Assembly (NCBI RefSeq): GCF_000236905.1
Contig: NC_016524.1
Location: 682,001 to 746,000 of the forward strand
DNA: 64,000 nucleotides
Direction of reading: 5' to 3'
Source of the DNA: Tetrapisispora phaffii CBS 4417
Taxonomy: Eukaryota; Ascomycota; Saccharomycetes; Saccharomycetales; Saccharomycetaceae
Made by a program: the position numbers and the translations under genes. The notes beneath the pieces were generated by a model. It was not told where the DNA came from, ran no database searches, and was given only the letters and a program-made list of their open reading frames with translations. Shown here piece by piece: positions 21,269 to 30,539 of this stretch. Every line of letters begins with the position of its first letter. Position 1 is the first letter of the stretch.

Positions 21269-21574
21269 TGTGTTATTAGCATATTTATAAAGTGAGTATT
21301 GAAAAAAACTTGCTGGCAAGAATTACTTTTGCGCGAGTGGAAAGGAAATAGGCTGTTACATATTCAATTGTTTAGGAAAGTAGGAGTTTATATTATTCGA
21401 GACTGAGGTATATTATCATTACAATATTAAAATTTTGTTTAAATAATAAGATTTGGTCATTAACTGCATTTTTTTCAGCTTTGATTTTGAATTATTGTTA
21501 TATCCCCTTTGGTTTTTGTCTGATAAAGCTTTTCAATTATTCTTTTTTAAATTGTCTCCGATCGCAACTGTGTT

Positions 21575-22912
21575 ATGTATATTGACCCTCAGAATAAAAA
21601 CGAGGTCAGGAGGTTAAGTGTGTCTCCAAGACTTGAGGAATCCGAACAACCGCTTTATAGGAGCAAGAACAGTCAACTGGACTTGGATAATAATAGACCA
21701 GGTCAACAACAAGATAAAAATAATAGTGAAGAAGACGTTAGGAAGCAGCAGGGTAATATTGAGGATAGCATAGATAAACTGAATAAAAAGATGTCGAATG
21801 CAAAGTTGGATGACATAGAACAAAGGATACGAAATGGACCAGATGGAGGAGAGGTGGGCGACCAATTGAAATTGGCTGGTATTTCCAAACAAAGGACCGT
21901 TGCAAACGAAGAGAATGATTTAAAAAAGTTAGCTGTTCATGGTAAAAAAACAGATTGCAAATATACTCTAAGAGATTTCCAAATTCTGAGAACGTTAGGT
22001 ACTGGTTCCTTTGGAAGAGTTCATCTGGTACGTTCCAACCATAATGATCGCTTCTACGCTTTAAAAGTGCTGAAAAAATATACGGTAGTGAAATTAAAAC
22101 AAGTTGAGCATACAAATGACGAAAGAAAAATGTTATCTGTAGTGGCTCATCCATTCTTAATCAGAATGTGGGGTACTTTTCAAGATTGTGAACAAGTTTT
22201 TATGGTGATGGATTATATTGAAGGCGGTGAGCTGTTTTCATTATTAAGGAAATCCCAAAGGTTTCCAAACCCTGTGGCAAAGTTTTATGCTGCAGAAGTT
22301 TGTTTAGCATTAGAATATTTGCATAGTATGGACATTATCTATAGAGATTTGAAACCGGAAAATATTTTATTAGATAAAAATGGTCATATCAAAATTACAG
22401 ACTTTGGTTTTGCAAAGTATGTTCCAGATGTCACATATACTTTATGTGGGACGCCGGACTACATTGCTCCAGAGGTTGTAAGTACAAAACCTTATAATAA
22501 ATCTGTTGATTGGTGGAGTTTTGGCATATTAATCTACGAAATGTTGGCAGGTTACACTGCTTTTTATGATTCAACTACAATGAAAACTTATGAAAATATT
22601 CTAAACGCTCCATTAAAATTTCCTCCTTTTTTCCATCCAGATGTCCAGGATTTATTATCCAAATTGATTAATAGAGATTTGAGCAAAAGGTTAGGAAATC
22701 TACAAGGTGGAAGTGAAGATGTTAAAAATCATCCTTGGTTTAGCGAAGTCATTTGGGAAAAATTATTATCGAGAAATATAGAAACACCTTACGAACCACC
22801 AATTCAACAAGGAAAAGGTGATACGTCTCAGTTTGAAAGATATCCAGAAGAAGAAATCAACTATGGTATACAAGGTGAAGACCCCTATAATGTATTGTTT
22901 GAAGGTTTCTAA
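21575..22912 (+). CDS. TPK1: cAMP-dependent protein kinase catalytic subunit (Tpk1/Tpk3)
   Basis: 445 aa. The AGC kinase domain runs from about residue 135. It has the glycine loop GTGSFGRV (142-149), ATP lysine K164, catalytic loop YRDLKPEN (256-263), DFG 276-278, activation-loop T289 ([12 protein letters not shown]) and a C-terminal tail ending in FEGF. PKA drives growth, stress and nutrient signalling under Ras-cAMP control. The N-terminal extension (about 130 aa) is longer than in the roughly 397-aa S. cerevisiae Tpk1 and Tpk3. It contains RRLSV at 12-16, itself a consensus PKA site, suggesting autophosphorylation. Position corresponds to TPK1 (YJL164C) or its duplicate TPK3 (YKL166C); the label cannot be resolved here. 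Confidence 0.93.
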   Translation: MYIDPQNKNEVRRLSVSPRLEESEQPLYRSKNSQLDLDNNRPGQQQDKNNSEEDVRKQQGNIEDSIDKLNKKMSNAKLDDIEQRIRNGPDGGEVGDQLKLAGISKQRTVANEENDLKKLAVHGKKTDCKYTLRDFQILRTLGTGSFGRVHLVRSNHNDRFYALKVLKKYTVVKLKQVEHTNDERKMLSVVAHPFLIRMWGTFQDCEQVFMVMDYIEGGELFSLLRKSQRFPNPVAKFYAAEVCLALEYLHSMDIIYRDLKPENILLDKNGHIKITDFGFAKYVPDVTYTLCGTPDYIAPEVVSTKPYNKSVDWWSFGILIYEMLAGYTAFYDSTTMKTYENILNAPLKFPPFFHPDVQDLLSKLINRDLSKRLGNLQGGSEDVKNHPWFSEVIWEKLLSRNIETPYEPPIQQGKGDTSQFERYPEEEINYGIQGEDPYNVLFEGF

Positions 22913-23439
22913 ATGTTCAAAAACAAGAAATTAAAAAAAAACATCCAATAATGATAATGACAATAATTCAAATAAATGAACAAAAACTGACTAACTATAT
23001 TCATAATATATATATATATCTATTCGTGTATATATATAGCTGAGAAAAAAACATTATAAAGATTTAAAAGATTGTTTTTTTAGTTAAATATAATAAAAGC
23101 ATAGCAACTAGGTATTTTCAAATTGAGCAATGGACTTTAATAAACGTAATTTATCGACTGACTCTTCATAACTTATCTATATACATATATCGAACAGTAT
23201 GCAGTTAACAATAGTGGTAACCATCATCACTTTAACCTTCTTGTACTTGTCTATTACCCGGTTTTGAATTGCCTGTGCTTCCCAAAAGTTTAACGCACTC
23301 AATAAAAAATATTACAACTAGATGCCTAATTAACGATATAAATATATTGAGATCCAAGATTCAGAATATTTTGTAGAGTGTGTTTTGGATTACGTTCCCC
23401 TCGATTAGAGTATTCTAAAGACACACTAAGTAGAGTAAC
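22913..23439. other. Intergenic TPK to MRPL51
   Basis: 520 bp AT-rich spacer with a TA run near 23008-23020. It has a Reb1 core at 23254-23260, 180 bp before MRPL51. No gene or RNA seen. Confidence 0.5.
23254..23260 (-). promoter_or_regulatory. Reb1-type site (TTACCCG) upstream of MRPL51
   Basis: Perfect TTACCCG core, 180 bp before the MRPL51 ATG. This is a usual distance for Reb1 in yeast promoters. Confidence 0.55.
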
Positions 23440-23835
23440 ATGTCGAGCATTGGAAAACAATTGAAGTTTTTGAACAAAATCAGTCTAACCACTAAACCAA
23501 CTCAAATATTAATAAACCCTGATAAATATCATGGATTGAAATTAACGTTTCAATTTCAAAATCATAATGGACATATGGGTGCACGTAAGTTTTGGCGTGA
23601 ATATCTACCAACATTAAAATTCTATAACCCAGAATTGAATATAGATGTCGTTAGAATTAAAAATGAAGATCGTAATAATGTTAGTGTCCCCTGCGTGATG
23701 GAAATAACATCCAAGACAGGAACACCACTTGCTACGATTGATATGAGGAACAAAAGAGATTCAGAGATTGTTACTGAGTTCCTTGGGAAAATTCAACACA
23801 CAGTTATACCTGAGGAGGACCTTATCAAGGTTTAG
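23440..23835 (+). CDS. MRPL51: Mitochondrial large ribosomal subunit protein Mrpl51 (mL43)
   Basis: 131 aa (S. cerevisiae Mrpl51 is 140). The thioredoxin-like L51/S25/CI-B8 fold is recognisable: a basic N-terminus (MSSIGKQLKFLNKISL), the conserved HNGHMGARKFWREYLPTLKF segment, then NPELNIDV with basic stretches. It is a component of the mitochondrial 54S subunit and ends without a long tail. It is convergent with another mitochondrial ribosomal gene, MRPL38, 205 bp away. In S. cerevisiae it is on chromosome XVI (YPR100W), so it is one of the few genes here outside the X/XI/III synteny. Confidence 0.9.
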   Translation: MSSIGKQLKFLNKISLTTKPTQILINPDKYHGLKLTFQFQNHNGHMGARKFWREYLPTLKFYNPELNIDVVRIKNEDRNNVSVPCVMEITSKTGTPLATIDMRNKRDSEIVTEFLGKIQHTVIPEEDLIKV

Positions 23836-24040
23836 CTATGAGTAACACAGCATCACTATGTAAATATAATGCAACAGCATTCATAATATAAATTAATATG
23901 TACTTGTAGATATGAAAACGGTATTAATAAATAAGCATTGATTTTCATTGTGTTATTTACAAGAGGACGTAATGTGATATGCTATATAATTATGTGTTTA
24001 ATTTTGGACGCTTTTCTTTTCTTTTCTTTGAATATATAGT

Positions 24041-24457
24041 CTAGATAACTCTTCTTGCCAAAGAACATATTTTATTATAACCTAATTCCTTCAGCTCCCT
24101 ACCAACAACACCTTCATTAGCCATAATTCTTGTGCCGAGAGGCTCACCTGTCGTCTTATTAATTAGAACACAAGCATTATCACCAAATGCAACGGTCATA
24201 CCATTTGGTCTTGTCATGTTTCTTTGTTTTGTACGAACAACAATTGCCCTCACTATATCACCTTTCTTAACTCTATTAGCCAAGTTTGCACCAACAATGT
24301 TCTGCGATAATGGTTTTGCCTTTTGGACTACAGCAACGATTTGATCACCGATTTTAGCTGGAGTTTGTGGTGAACCTTTTCTCATTACTTTAATACATTC
24401 TACTAGTTGTGCGCCGGAATTGTCGATGACTTTTATAATAGATTTTAAATAAATCAT
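24041..24457 (-). CDS. MRPL38: Mitochondrial large ribosomal subunit protein uL14m (Mrpl38)
   Basis: 138 aa from the ATG at 24457, the same length as S. cerevisiae Mrpl38. The open frame extends 33 codons upstream but from a non-ATG codon. The protein is a bacterial-type L14: [20 protein letters not shown] at the start, then [50 protein letters not shown] and the closing [19 protein letters not shown]. uL14 sits at the subunit interface near the sarcin-ricin loop. Position and orientation match YKL170W, interleaved with YJL genes. Confidence 0.95.
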   Translation of the reverse strand: MIYLKSIIKVIDNSGAQLVECIKVMRKGSPQTPAKIGDQIVAVVQKAKPLSQNIVGANLANRVKKGDIVRAIVVRTKQRNMTRPNGMTVAFGDNACVLINKTTGEPLGTRIMANEGVVGRELKELGYNKICSLARRVI

Positions 24458-24989
24458 GATAACGATGCAAAGGAGTCCTTGAGGTATATCGATGTCCACA
24501 CTTTGATACAGAACCCTAGATATTTCTCTATAAATAAAACTTACATCAACTATCATTCTTTTTTATGTTATTGAAGTTGAAATACTTCAAATTTGATGGA
24601 ACCAAACGCAACGGAGAAATGACGGGAATAAGAAAAAAAGCACGTTGCCCTGTAGAGGAGCAATGTCACAAGCAGTCAAGAAGAAGACACTACGTAACAC
24701 AGTACGTTACTGATTTAATGGTAATAAATAATATAAAAGTATTGAATTAAATAGATTATCTACATATGTTGTGATATATTTATTGCATGTCTTTGTTATC
24801 TGAAACGAAACAGCCCTTAAGTTCTAAAGAGTGTAACGAAGATATAAGATAAAGAAGTGATAAAAAAGTGGGGGAGAATACATTGGAAATAGTTGCGTAT
24901 GCCAAAAGAATATATTAATTTTAAGTTAAAAAATGTGCCTCTATCTCCAATCTGTGTAAAAAGGAGATCGAAAACTGCACATTTCGAGA
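24458..24989. other. Intergenic, MRPL38 promoter and QCR8 3' flank
   Basis: 530 bp. It contains a small hairpin at 24571-24590 (TTGAAGT, 6-nt loop, ACTTCAA), 114 bp before the MRPL38 ATG. No gene seen. Confidence 0.45.
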
Positions 24990-25274
24990 TTAAACATTGA
25001 TCCTCTCTAGCTCTTCTCTACCAGCTTTGGTGTATAGATATTCATTGTATTCCCTACTGTTAGTCCACCAATACCAATAGATACCTGCTGGTATGGCAAC
25101 AAACAAAACTTGAGACTTGAATCTTCTAAAAGAATTGAAAAAAGCGTTCTTGAAAGCACCATTCAATGGTTTTTGAGCGTATGGAGAGATAGCATAGGAG
25201 GTGATACCCTTTTGTTTAGGAGAACCAATATGACCCCACCAACCCATGTAAGTTTTAGCACCAGGAGGACTCAT
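24990..25274 (-). CDS. QCR8: Ubiquinol-cytochrome c reductase subunit 8
   Basis: 94 aa, the same length as S. cerevisiae Qcr8. It is the ubiquinone-binding small subunit of respiratory complex III. The N-terminal matrix part (GAKTYMGWWGHIG, KQKGITSYAISPYAQ) and one membrane span (VLFVAIPAGIYWYWW) are typical. No cleavable presequence is visible, as expected. It neighbours ERG20 on the same strand as in S. cerevisiae (YJL166W, YJL167W). A Reb1 core lies about 350 bp upstream. Confidence 0.97.
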   Translation of the reverse strand: MSPPGAKTYMGWWGHIGSPKQKGITSYAISPYAQKPLNGAFKNAFFNSFRRFKSQVLFVAIPAGIYWYWWTNSREYNEYLYTKAGREELERINV

Positions 25275-25797
25275 CTTTAATCAATTTTATGTATAAATGC
25301 GTGTGTGTAGAGGTGTGTGTATGATTCTTTGTTTTCTGAATCGACTCAAATTCCAGTGGATAAAAAAATCTGTCAGACAATCAAATGCGTCGGTTACCTT
25401 TCAACCATCGAACAGAAGTTCAAACCATTACTTGCAAACCATAGTTCTTTAACCACAAACTGTTGTTGACTAGTGTAACTGTTATATATATAACAGTCCT
25501 GTTAGCTGTTTTGCCAACGTCAAAATTCTAAAAACCGAAAAAACTGAATTTTCAGAAAACGGTAAGAAAGTACCGCAGTAAAATGAGATTCTTGATTGTG
25601 ATTGGTTGATACGGAAGGGATGTTCGGGTAACAGGCTGTTCAGGACAGGAAAGGGACAGGCAGATGACAGCAAGTGCCTGGCGTCACAAACTGTTGTTAG
25701 GAACGGGGAAGAGGGTTTTAGGTATCTATTCTGGTATTTAGTTAGAGTGGTGGAGTATAGCTATATATCTAATACATACGCTTGTGATTGTGTGCAA
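25275..25797. other. Intergenic, QCR8 promoter and ERG20 3' flank
   Basis: 520 bp containing a Reb1 core (25625-25631). The rest has no gene. The short ORFs on both strands have no recognisable content. Confidence 0.45.
25625..25631 (+). promoter_or_regulatory. Reb1-type site CGGGTAA upstream of QCR8
   Basis: Perfect core, 351 bp before the QCR8 ATG (gene on the minus strand). Confidence 0.45.
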
Positions 25798-26856
25798 TTA
25801 TTTGGATCTCTTGTAGACCTTGTTCAAGAAAGCAGTCAAGACTTCACCTTTGAAGCCACGGGATTCATCGATTTTAGCTATTTTAGCTTTCAATTCTGTA
25901 GCAACCTTTTCTTCATATTCATGGTAATGTTCGTCTAGTTTCATGTCGACGAAGATCTTCTTGCATCTGGCTTCCATGACAGAGTCCTTTCTACCGTAGT
26001 TTTCGTCCAGGACTTTTCTTTGCTCCGGGGTGGCCAGTTCCAAAGCTTTATTTATGATCCAGGAACATTTGTTGTCCTGGATATCGGTACCAATCTTGCC
26101 GATTTGTTCTGGGGTTCCAAAACAGTCCAAGTAATCGTCTTGGATTTGGAAGTACTCGCCCAGTGGGATCAAGACGTCTTGAGCCTGTTTCAAGTCCTTG
26201 GCGTCGGTGATTCCTGCCATATACATGGCTAATGCAACGGGCAAGTAGAAAGAGTAGTAGGCAGTTTTGAAGATGACGATAAAGGAGTGCTTGGCCAGGG
26301 AGAACTTGGACAAGTCGACCTTATCTTCTGGGGCAGTGATCAAATCCAACAATTGACCCATTTCAGTCTGGAAGGTGACTTCGTGGAACAGTTCAATCAA
26401 GTCAATGTAATAGCTCTGGCCCTTGAAGTATTTCTTCAACAGTTCATAGATAGCAGCCTCCAACATAAAAGCATCGTTGATGGCAATTTCACCAACGTCT
26501 TTAACTTTGTACCAGCATGGCTGGCCTCTTCTGGTGATGGATTTATCCATCATGTCATCAGCAACCAGGAAGTAAGCCTGCAATAATTCAATGCACCAAC
26601 CCAAGACAGCAACTTTTCTGTACTCGTCTTTGGACAAGTCATTGACGGACTTGTAGTTCTTCAAGATGGCATAAGTATCAACAACAGATAACCCTCTATT
26701 CAATTTACCACCTGGAGTGTTGTAGTTCAAATTCTTTTCGAACCACGTAATTGCCTCGGCAGGCATGCCGTACTTCCTCAACACATCTTTCAATTCTTCG
26801 ACCAATTCAGGAAATTCGTCAACGAACTTACCTCTAACTTCTTCCTTTGATGACAT
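25798..26856 (-). CDS. ERG20: Farnesyl pyrophosphate synthase
   Basis: 352 aa from the ATG at 26856, exactly the S. cerevisiae Erg20 length. The extra 15 upstream codons begin at TTG and are not used. Erg20 condenses IPP with DMAPP and then GPP to give FPP for sterols, dolichol, heme A and prenylation. The first aspartate-rich motif DDMMD is at 100-104 (with RRGQP after it) and the second, DDYLD, at 240-244. The C-terminus ends NKVYKRSK. It is an essential, highly conserved enzyme. Position matches YJL167W. It shares a divergent promoter with TPO5 that contains a strong 36-bp inverted repeat. Confidence 0.98.
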   Translation of the reverse strand: MSSKEEVRGKFVDEFPELVEELKDVLRKYGMPAEAITWFEKNLNYNTPGGKLNRGLSVVDTYAILKNYKSVNDLSKDEYRKVAVLGWCIELLQAYFLVADDMMDKSITRRGQPCWYKVKDVGEIAINDAFMLEAAIYELLKKYFKGQSYYIDLIELFHEVTFQTEMGQLLDLITAPEDKVDLSKFSLAKHSFIVIFKTAYYSFYLPVALAMYMAGITDAKDLKQAQDVLIPLGEYFQIQDDYLDCFGTPEQIGKIGTDIQDNKCSWIINKALELATPEQRKVLDENYGRKDSVMEARCKKIFVDMKLDEHYHEYEEKVATELKAKIAKIDESRGFKGEVLTAFLNKVYKRSK

Positions 26857-27591
26857 TTCTTTATTTACTGTTTTTATATTTACCTGTTTGCGTGATTGCA
26901 ACTAATATATACGTATATAGATGGAACGCACTCTGTGTGTGTAGACTGTTTGCGGACACCCCACTTGCAACACAAACCAATTCATAGACACTATTTATAT
27001 AACAAACAAGAGCCAATAATTCGAATCTGGGTTTCTCCTAAAAATATTTCAACCAACAACCAACAGACATGTTATAACCGTTAAAACGTGAAAAGTTCAA
27101 TAAAACATCCCTCTCTACGTCGTTTTCTTACTAAATTTCTGTTCCGGTTCCACTAATTTCGAAACTTTTCACCAAATTATGGAATTTGGTGAAAAGTTAA
27201 TTAATGTTCAATCAAAAGTTTGTTCTCACAGAGGTTGTTTCTCCAACTGCAATGCCTTTTGAATACCTGGATGGTCGGCGACAAGGTTCTACATACCATA
27301 TATGCACCTTACCAATTTCTAAGAATCTTTAAAATCGTGAGTTACCGATACAATTGCCTTCTGTAAAATTTCATGATATATATTTTATTAGTCTTAATTG
27401 GTAATCTCTTAATAGCCTCTTTTGGACTCTGTTAGTATACTTTTAAGTTGGAGTTCTAATTGGTACTTCTCTAGAGGTGATATATGTGAAATTGTCTTTA
27501 TGTTTCTCATTAATTGCAACTGTATATAAAGACTCTCTCTAAAACAATAACAACAACATCATCAGCAAGAGACCTTCGCTGTGTGTAGCAG
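26857..27591. other. Divergent promoter ERG20/TPO5
   Basis: 735 bp. The notable element is a 36-bp inverted repeat at 27163-27198. Otherwise AT-rich, with a TATATA-like tract close to ERG20 (near 26905) and TGTATATAAAG near 27525, about 65 bp before TPO5. No further gene. Confidence 0.5.
27163..27198. promoter_or_regulatory. 36-bp perfect inverted repeat in ERG20/TPO5 promoter
   Basis: Left arm AACTTTTCACCAAATT (27163-27178), loop ATGG, right arm AATTTGGTGAAAAGTT (27183-27198). The arms match at 16 of 16 bases. Such a long, tight inverted repeat could be a palindromic operator, a cruciform, or a small folded RNA. Nothing known is recognised. Confidence 0.6.
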
Positions 27592-29535
27592 ATGCCAGAA
27601 TATAGACTGGTTCCAGACTCTATCAGAGAGAATTTTAATAATTTCCATCCAAATGAATTGTTTGAAAATTTGCATGATATCGTACTCGAGGGAGAGGTTA
27701 ATGCAGATGAAAGTGATTTATCCTCCTCCCCAGAGGTAAATGATGCCTTATATGAACAACAATTGGATAAATCGTTGCTCTCCAAAAGTTCCATCGTTGG
27801 TCTTGGGTTCGGTCTGATGAGTCCAGTTCTAGGAATGTGCACAAGCATGTCCATCGGTTTAAAAGATGGGGGTCCATTGACAATTTTGATTGGGTTCATG
27901 GTATCAGGCATATTTACTTGGTTTTGTTCATTATCACTGGGCGAAGTGGTCTCTAAATATCCAAATGAACTACATATTAGTTCCGCAATGCTATCATCAT
28001 ACTTAACTGATAATACGCTCGATAGTAAATTAAGGTACATTGCATCATGGTATACAGGTTGGCTTATGCTAATTGGGAATTGGACAATGAGCACGAGTAT
28101 CACATTTGCAGGTGCACAATTGACGATATCGTTACTTCTACTGATGAAGTCTGATTTAATATCAGAGACTCATTTGATCCTGTTTACAGTGATTGTCTTC
28201 TATTTAGTGGTGACCATTGTTGGCTTCATTAATCTGAAATTTTCAAGGTTTATTGAGACAATTAATAAAATATGTGTTATTTGGATATTCTATGCTATTA
28301 TATTCATCGACGTACTACTATTAGTTTTCCAAGCAGGGAAGTTTCGCTCATTGAAATATGCATTGTTCCATTTTGATAACAGTTTATCTGGGTATACAAG
28401 TGCATTTCTATCCTTTATCATCGGGTTTCAACAATCAAATTTCACATTACAAGGATTTTCGATGTTACCTGCTTTGGCTGACGAAGTTAAAAGACCAGAA
28501 AGAGATATCCCCAGAGGTATGTCTACTGCCGTGTTATTATCGACTTTTTCCGGTGTAGTCTTCTTACTTCCAATCATGCTGATCTTGCCGGATCTTGATA
28601 ACATCTTCAACAATAAGAATAGCAACTTATTACCAATTGTATCCATCTTCACACAATCCACTCATTCTAAATTTGTTTCAGTGTTTTTGGTGTTCTGTAT
28701 TTTAGGAAACCTACTATTCAGTGGTATTGGTTCAATAACGACCTCATCTCGTGCCGTGTATAGTTTTAGCAGAGATCATGCATTGCCTTATCATGAACTA
28801 TGGACATTTGTCGATTCAGACTCAGTTTCAAAAGTTCCTAAATACTCCATTTGGTTGAGTATGGGGGTGTCATACACCTTAGGTTTATTAGCACTATTTT
28901 CCACTGCCGCATTCAATGCATTTGTTGGTGCAGCTGTCCTTTGTCTTTGTACTGCCACAGTCATACCATTAATCCTGGTTCTAATCTCAGGTAGAAGATC
29001 AATTAGAAATGCGCCAGTTAAGATGAAATATAAACTAGGGTGGATCGTCAATATCTTATCCGTTGCTTGGTTATTATTGGCAATGGTGTCAGTCTGCTTC
29101 CCTCCTCAAATCCCAGTGACTTTTTCTACAATGAACTATGCCTTGATGGTGTATATATTTTGTTTGATCATCATTACAGTCTTATATTTCCAATGGGGTA
29201 AAAATAACTTCGTGTTACCACATCCAATGAAAACATCACTAACATCAAACCCTTCAACATACGCAATGTCAAAATCATTAGTGGATCTTTCAAGAGAAAC
29301 AGATATGGAAGAGTTTAACAGTACAAACAAATCATCTACAGAGGAAAATAAATACAATAACGAACCAGATGCATTCCAAGATTTAGGTAGAAATCCATTC
29401 GATGACGAAAATAATATTGAATTACAATACACAACTGCTAATCATCATCACGAGGAGAAAGACTTTACAAAAAAACATCATTCTCCACTGTCATCACTAC
29501 TTAAGACATCTGAAATAGACCTTTCTGAAAGATAA
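27592..29535 (+). CDS. TPO5: Polyamine transporter Tpo5-like, APC-superfamily permease
   Basis: 647 aa (S. cerevisiae Tpo5 is 618). Amino acid/choline-type permease with about 12 membrane spans from residue 68. The first span region (IVGLGFGLMSPVLGMCTSMSIGL) and GGPLTILIGFMVSGIFTWFCSLSLGE carry the family signature near spans 1-2. The PALADEVKRPERDIPRG loop is the conserved cytosolic segment of this family. Both termini are hydrophilic and Ser/Glu-rich. Tpo5 resides in Golgi or post-Golgi vesicles and exports polyamines by secretion. UGA4 and HNM1 are relatives, but the position next to LST4 matches TPO5 (YKL174C). Confidence 0.88.
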   Translation: MPEYRLVPDSIRENFNNFHPNELFENLHDIVLEGEVNADESDLSSSPEVNDALYEQQLDKSLLSKSSIVGLGFGLMSPVLGMCTSMSIGLKDGGPLTILIGFMVSGIFTWFCSLSLGEVVSKYPNELHISSAMLSSYLTDNTLDSKLRYIASWYTGWLMLIGNWTMSTSITFAGAQLTISLLLLMKSDLISETHLILFTVIVFYLVVTIVGFINLKFSRFIETINKICVIWIFYAIIFIDVLLLVFQAGKFRSLKYALFHFDNSLSGYTSAFLSFIIGFQQSNFTLQGFSMLPALADEVKRPERDIPRGMSTAVLLSTFSGVVFLLPIMLILPDLDNIFNNKNSNLLPIVSIFTQSTHSKFVSVFLVFCILGNLLFSGIGSITTSSRAVYSFSRDHALPYHELWTFVDSDSVSKVPKYSIWLSMGVSYTLGLLALFSTAAFNAFVGAAVLCLCTATVIPLILVLISGRRSIRNAPVKMKYKLGWIVNILSVAWLLLAMVSVCFPPQIPVTFSTMNYALMVYIFCLIIITVLYFQWGKNNFVLPHPMKTSLTSNPSTYAMSKSLVDLSRETDMEEFNSTNKSSTEENKYNNEPDAFQDLGRNPFDDENNIELQYTTANHHHEEKDFTKKHHSPLSSLLKTSEIDLSER

Positions 29536-30539
29536 ATCAGAGTGTGGAACAACAGAATAAAAATATCCACAGGTTGGAATTTTTGGTTGTAGCATAAAAA
29601 CGAACTATCACGACCTCAGTTATATTATTATTACTTTTTTTAATGCATGTGTAAGATATACTTAATTACTAAAAATAAACTATATTAATGACATAAGATG
29701 AGAACTAAATAGAAATCGAATAGCATCAATTGTTTACGAAATTTTTATTTTCAATTTGCAAACTAGAGGTACTTATCATGAATAAAAATCATCAAATATT
29801 CTTATGAAACAAGAAAACTATAGTTATAGGAACACGTATACAGACCAATGTCACTCTCATTGATCAAAATAAATTAACATTATTCTACTCTAAGCATATC
29901 TCCCTTTCAAACAAGAGGATACTAAGCTCAAAAGTGCTTACTTATTGCACATATCATTATGCAAGAGAGAGAGAGAGAGAGAGTGTGTGTGTGTGTGTGT
30001 GTGTCGTTTGGTATCCCAGTGGAAGTTGGACATGTTCGTATTAACGAAACCGTTAACGCTCAGAAAAGGAACATAACCGAAAAAAGTATAGCGAAACCAA
30101 AAATATCTCGAGCGATGCCCTGTCATTATTAAAAGTAAATGTACAAAACCTAATAAACGTTGTATTCATAATACCGACATAAGCATAGTTTTTGAATATT
30201 ATTGGTTTAAAGAGATACTTCTCTCTGGTTAATATATACATATATATATATTTGGTTGAAAGCATTTATTAACGTTTGATTCCTTTTTTCTGCACTGTAG
30301 TTAAGTTGTGTTCAGGAAAGAGAAGAGGATTATTTTAATTTCATCATCGTGACAAAGGAATGGTATTGTGTTGAATACATTGATACCCTTGTGAACAATT
30401 ATAATATGTTATTTGATTGATTTGTTGTATGTTTTTTGTTTGTTTGTATAAAGGATTCTAAAAGCTAAGTCTCATACACGTCAGTTATTTTTTTGAACAA
30501 ATTAATTTTAATTCATATCTACTTAGGCAAAGACAAAAT
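29536..30539. other. Intergenic TPO5 to LST4
   Basis: 1 kb spacer. It contains a compound AG/TG microsatellite at 29964-30004. S. cerevisiae has ZRT3 (YKL175W) in this position; I see no trace of it. Confidence 0.5.
29964..30004. repeat. Compound (AG)n(TG)n microsatellite
   Basis: About nine AG units are followed directly by about eleven TG/GT units, uninterrupted. Compound purine-pyrimidine repeats of this kind are rare in yeast intergenic DNA and can adopt Z-DNA or triplex forms. Confidence 0.9.

Larger units (their letters stand above)
20076..21574. other. Intergenic PIR5 to TPK with GC-rich island
   Basis: 1.5 kb upstream of the PKA gene. About 20470-20945 is GC-rich and full of TGTGCA/GCACA words (for example CTTGTGCAGG, ACATGTGCAG, ACTGTGCAGG). 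It contains a 28-bp palindrome at 20682-20709, a 13-bp-arm inverted repeat at 20864-20927 and an ACGCGT core at 20928-20933. The ORFs in this island overlap one another in several frames and look like by-products of composition. The 500 bp next to TPK is AT-rich and holds a TGAT microsatellite. Confidence 0.5.
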
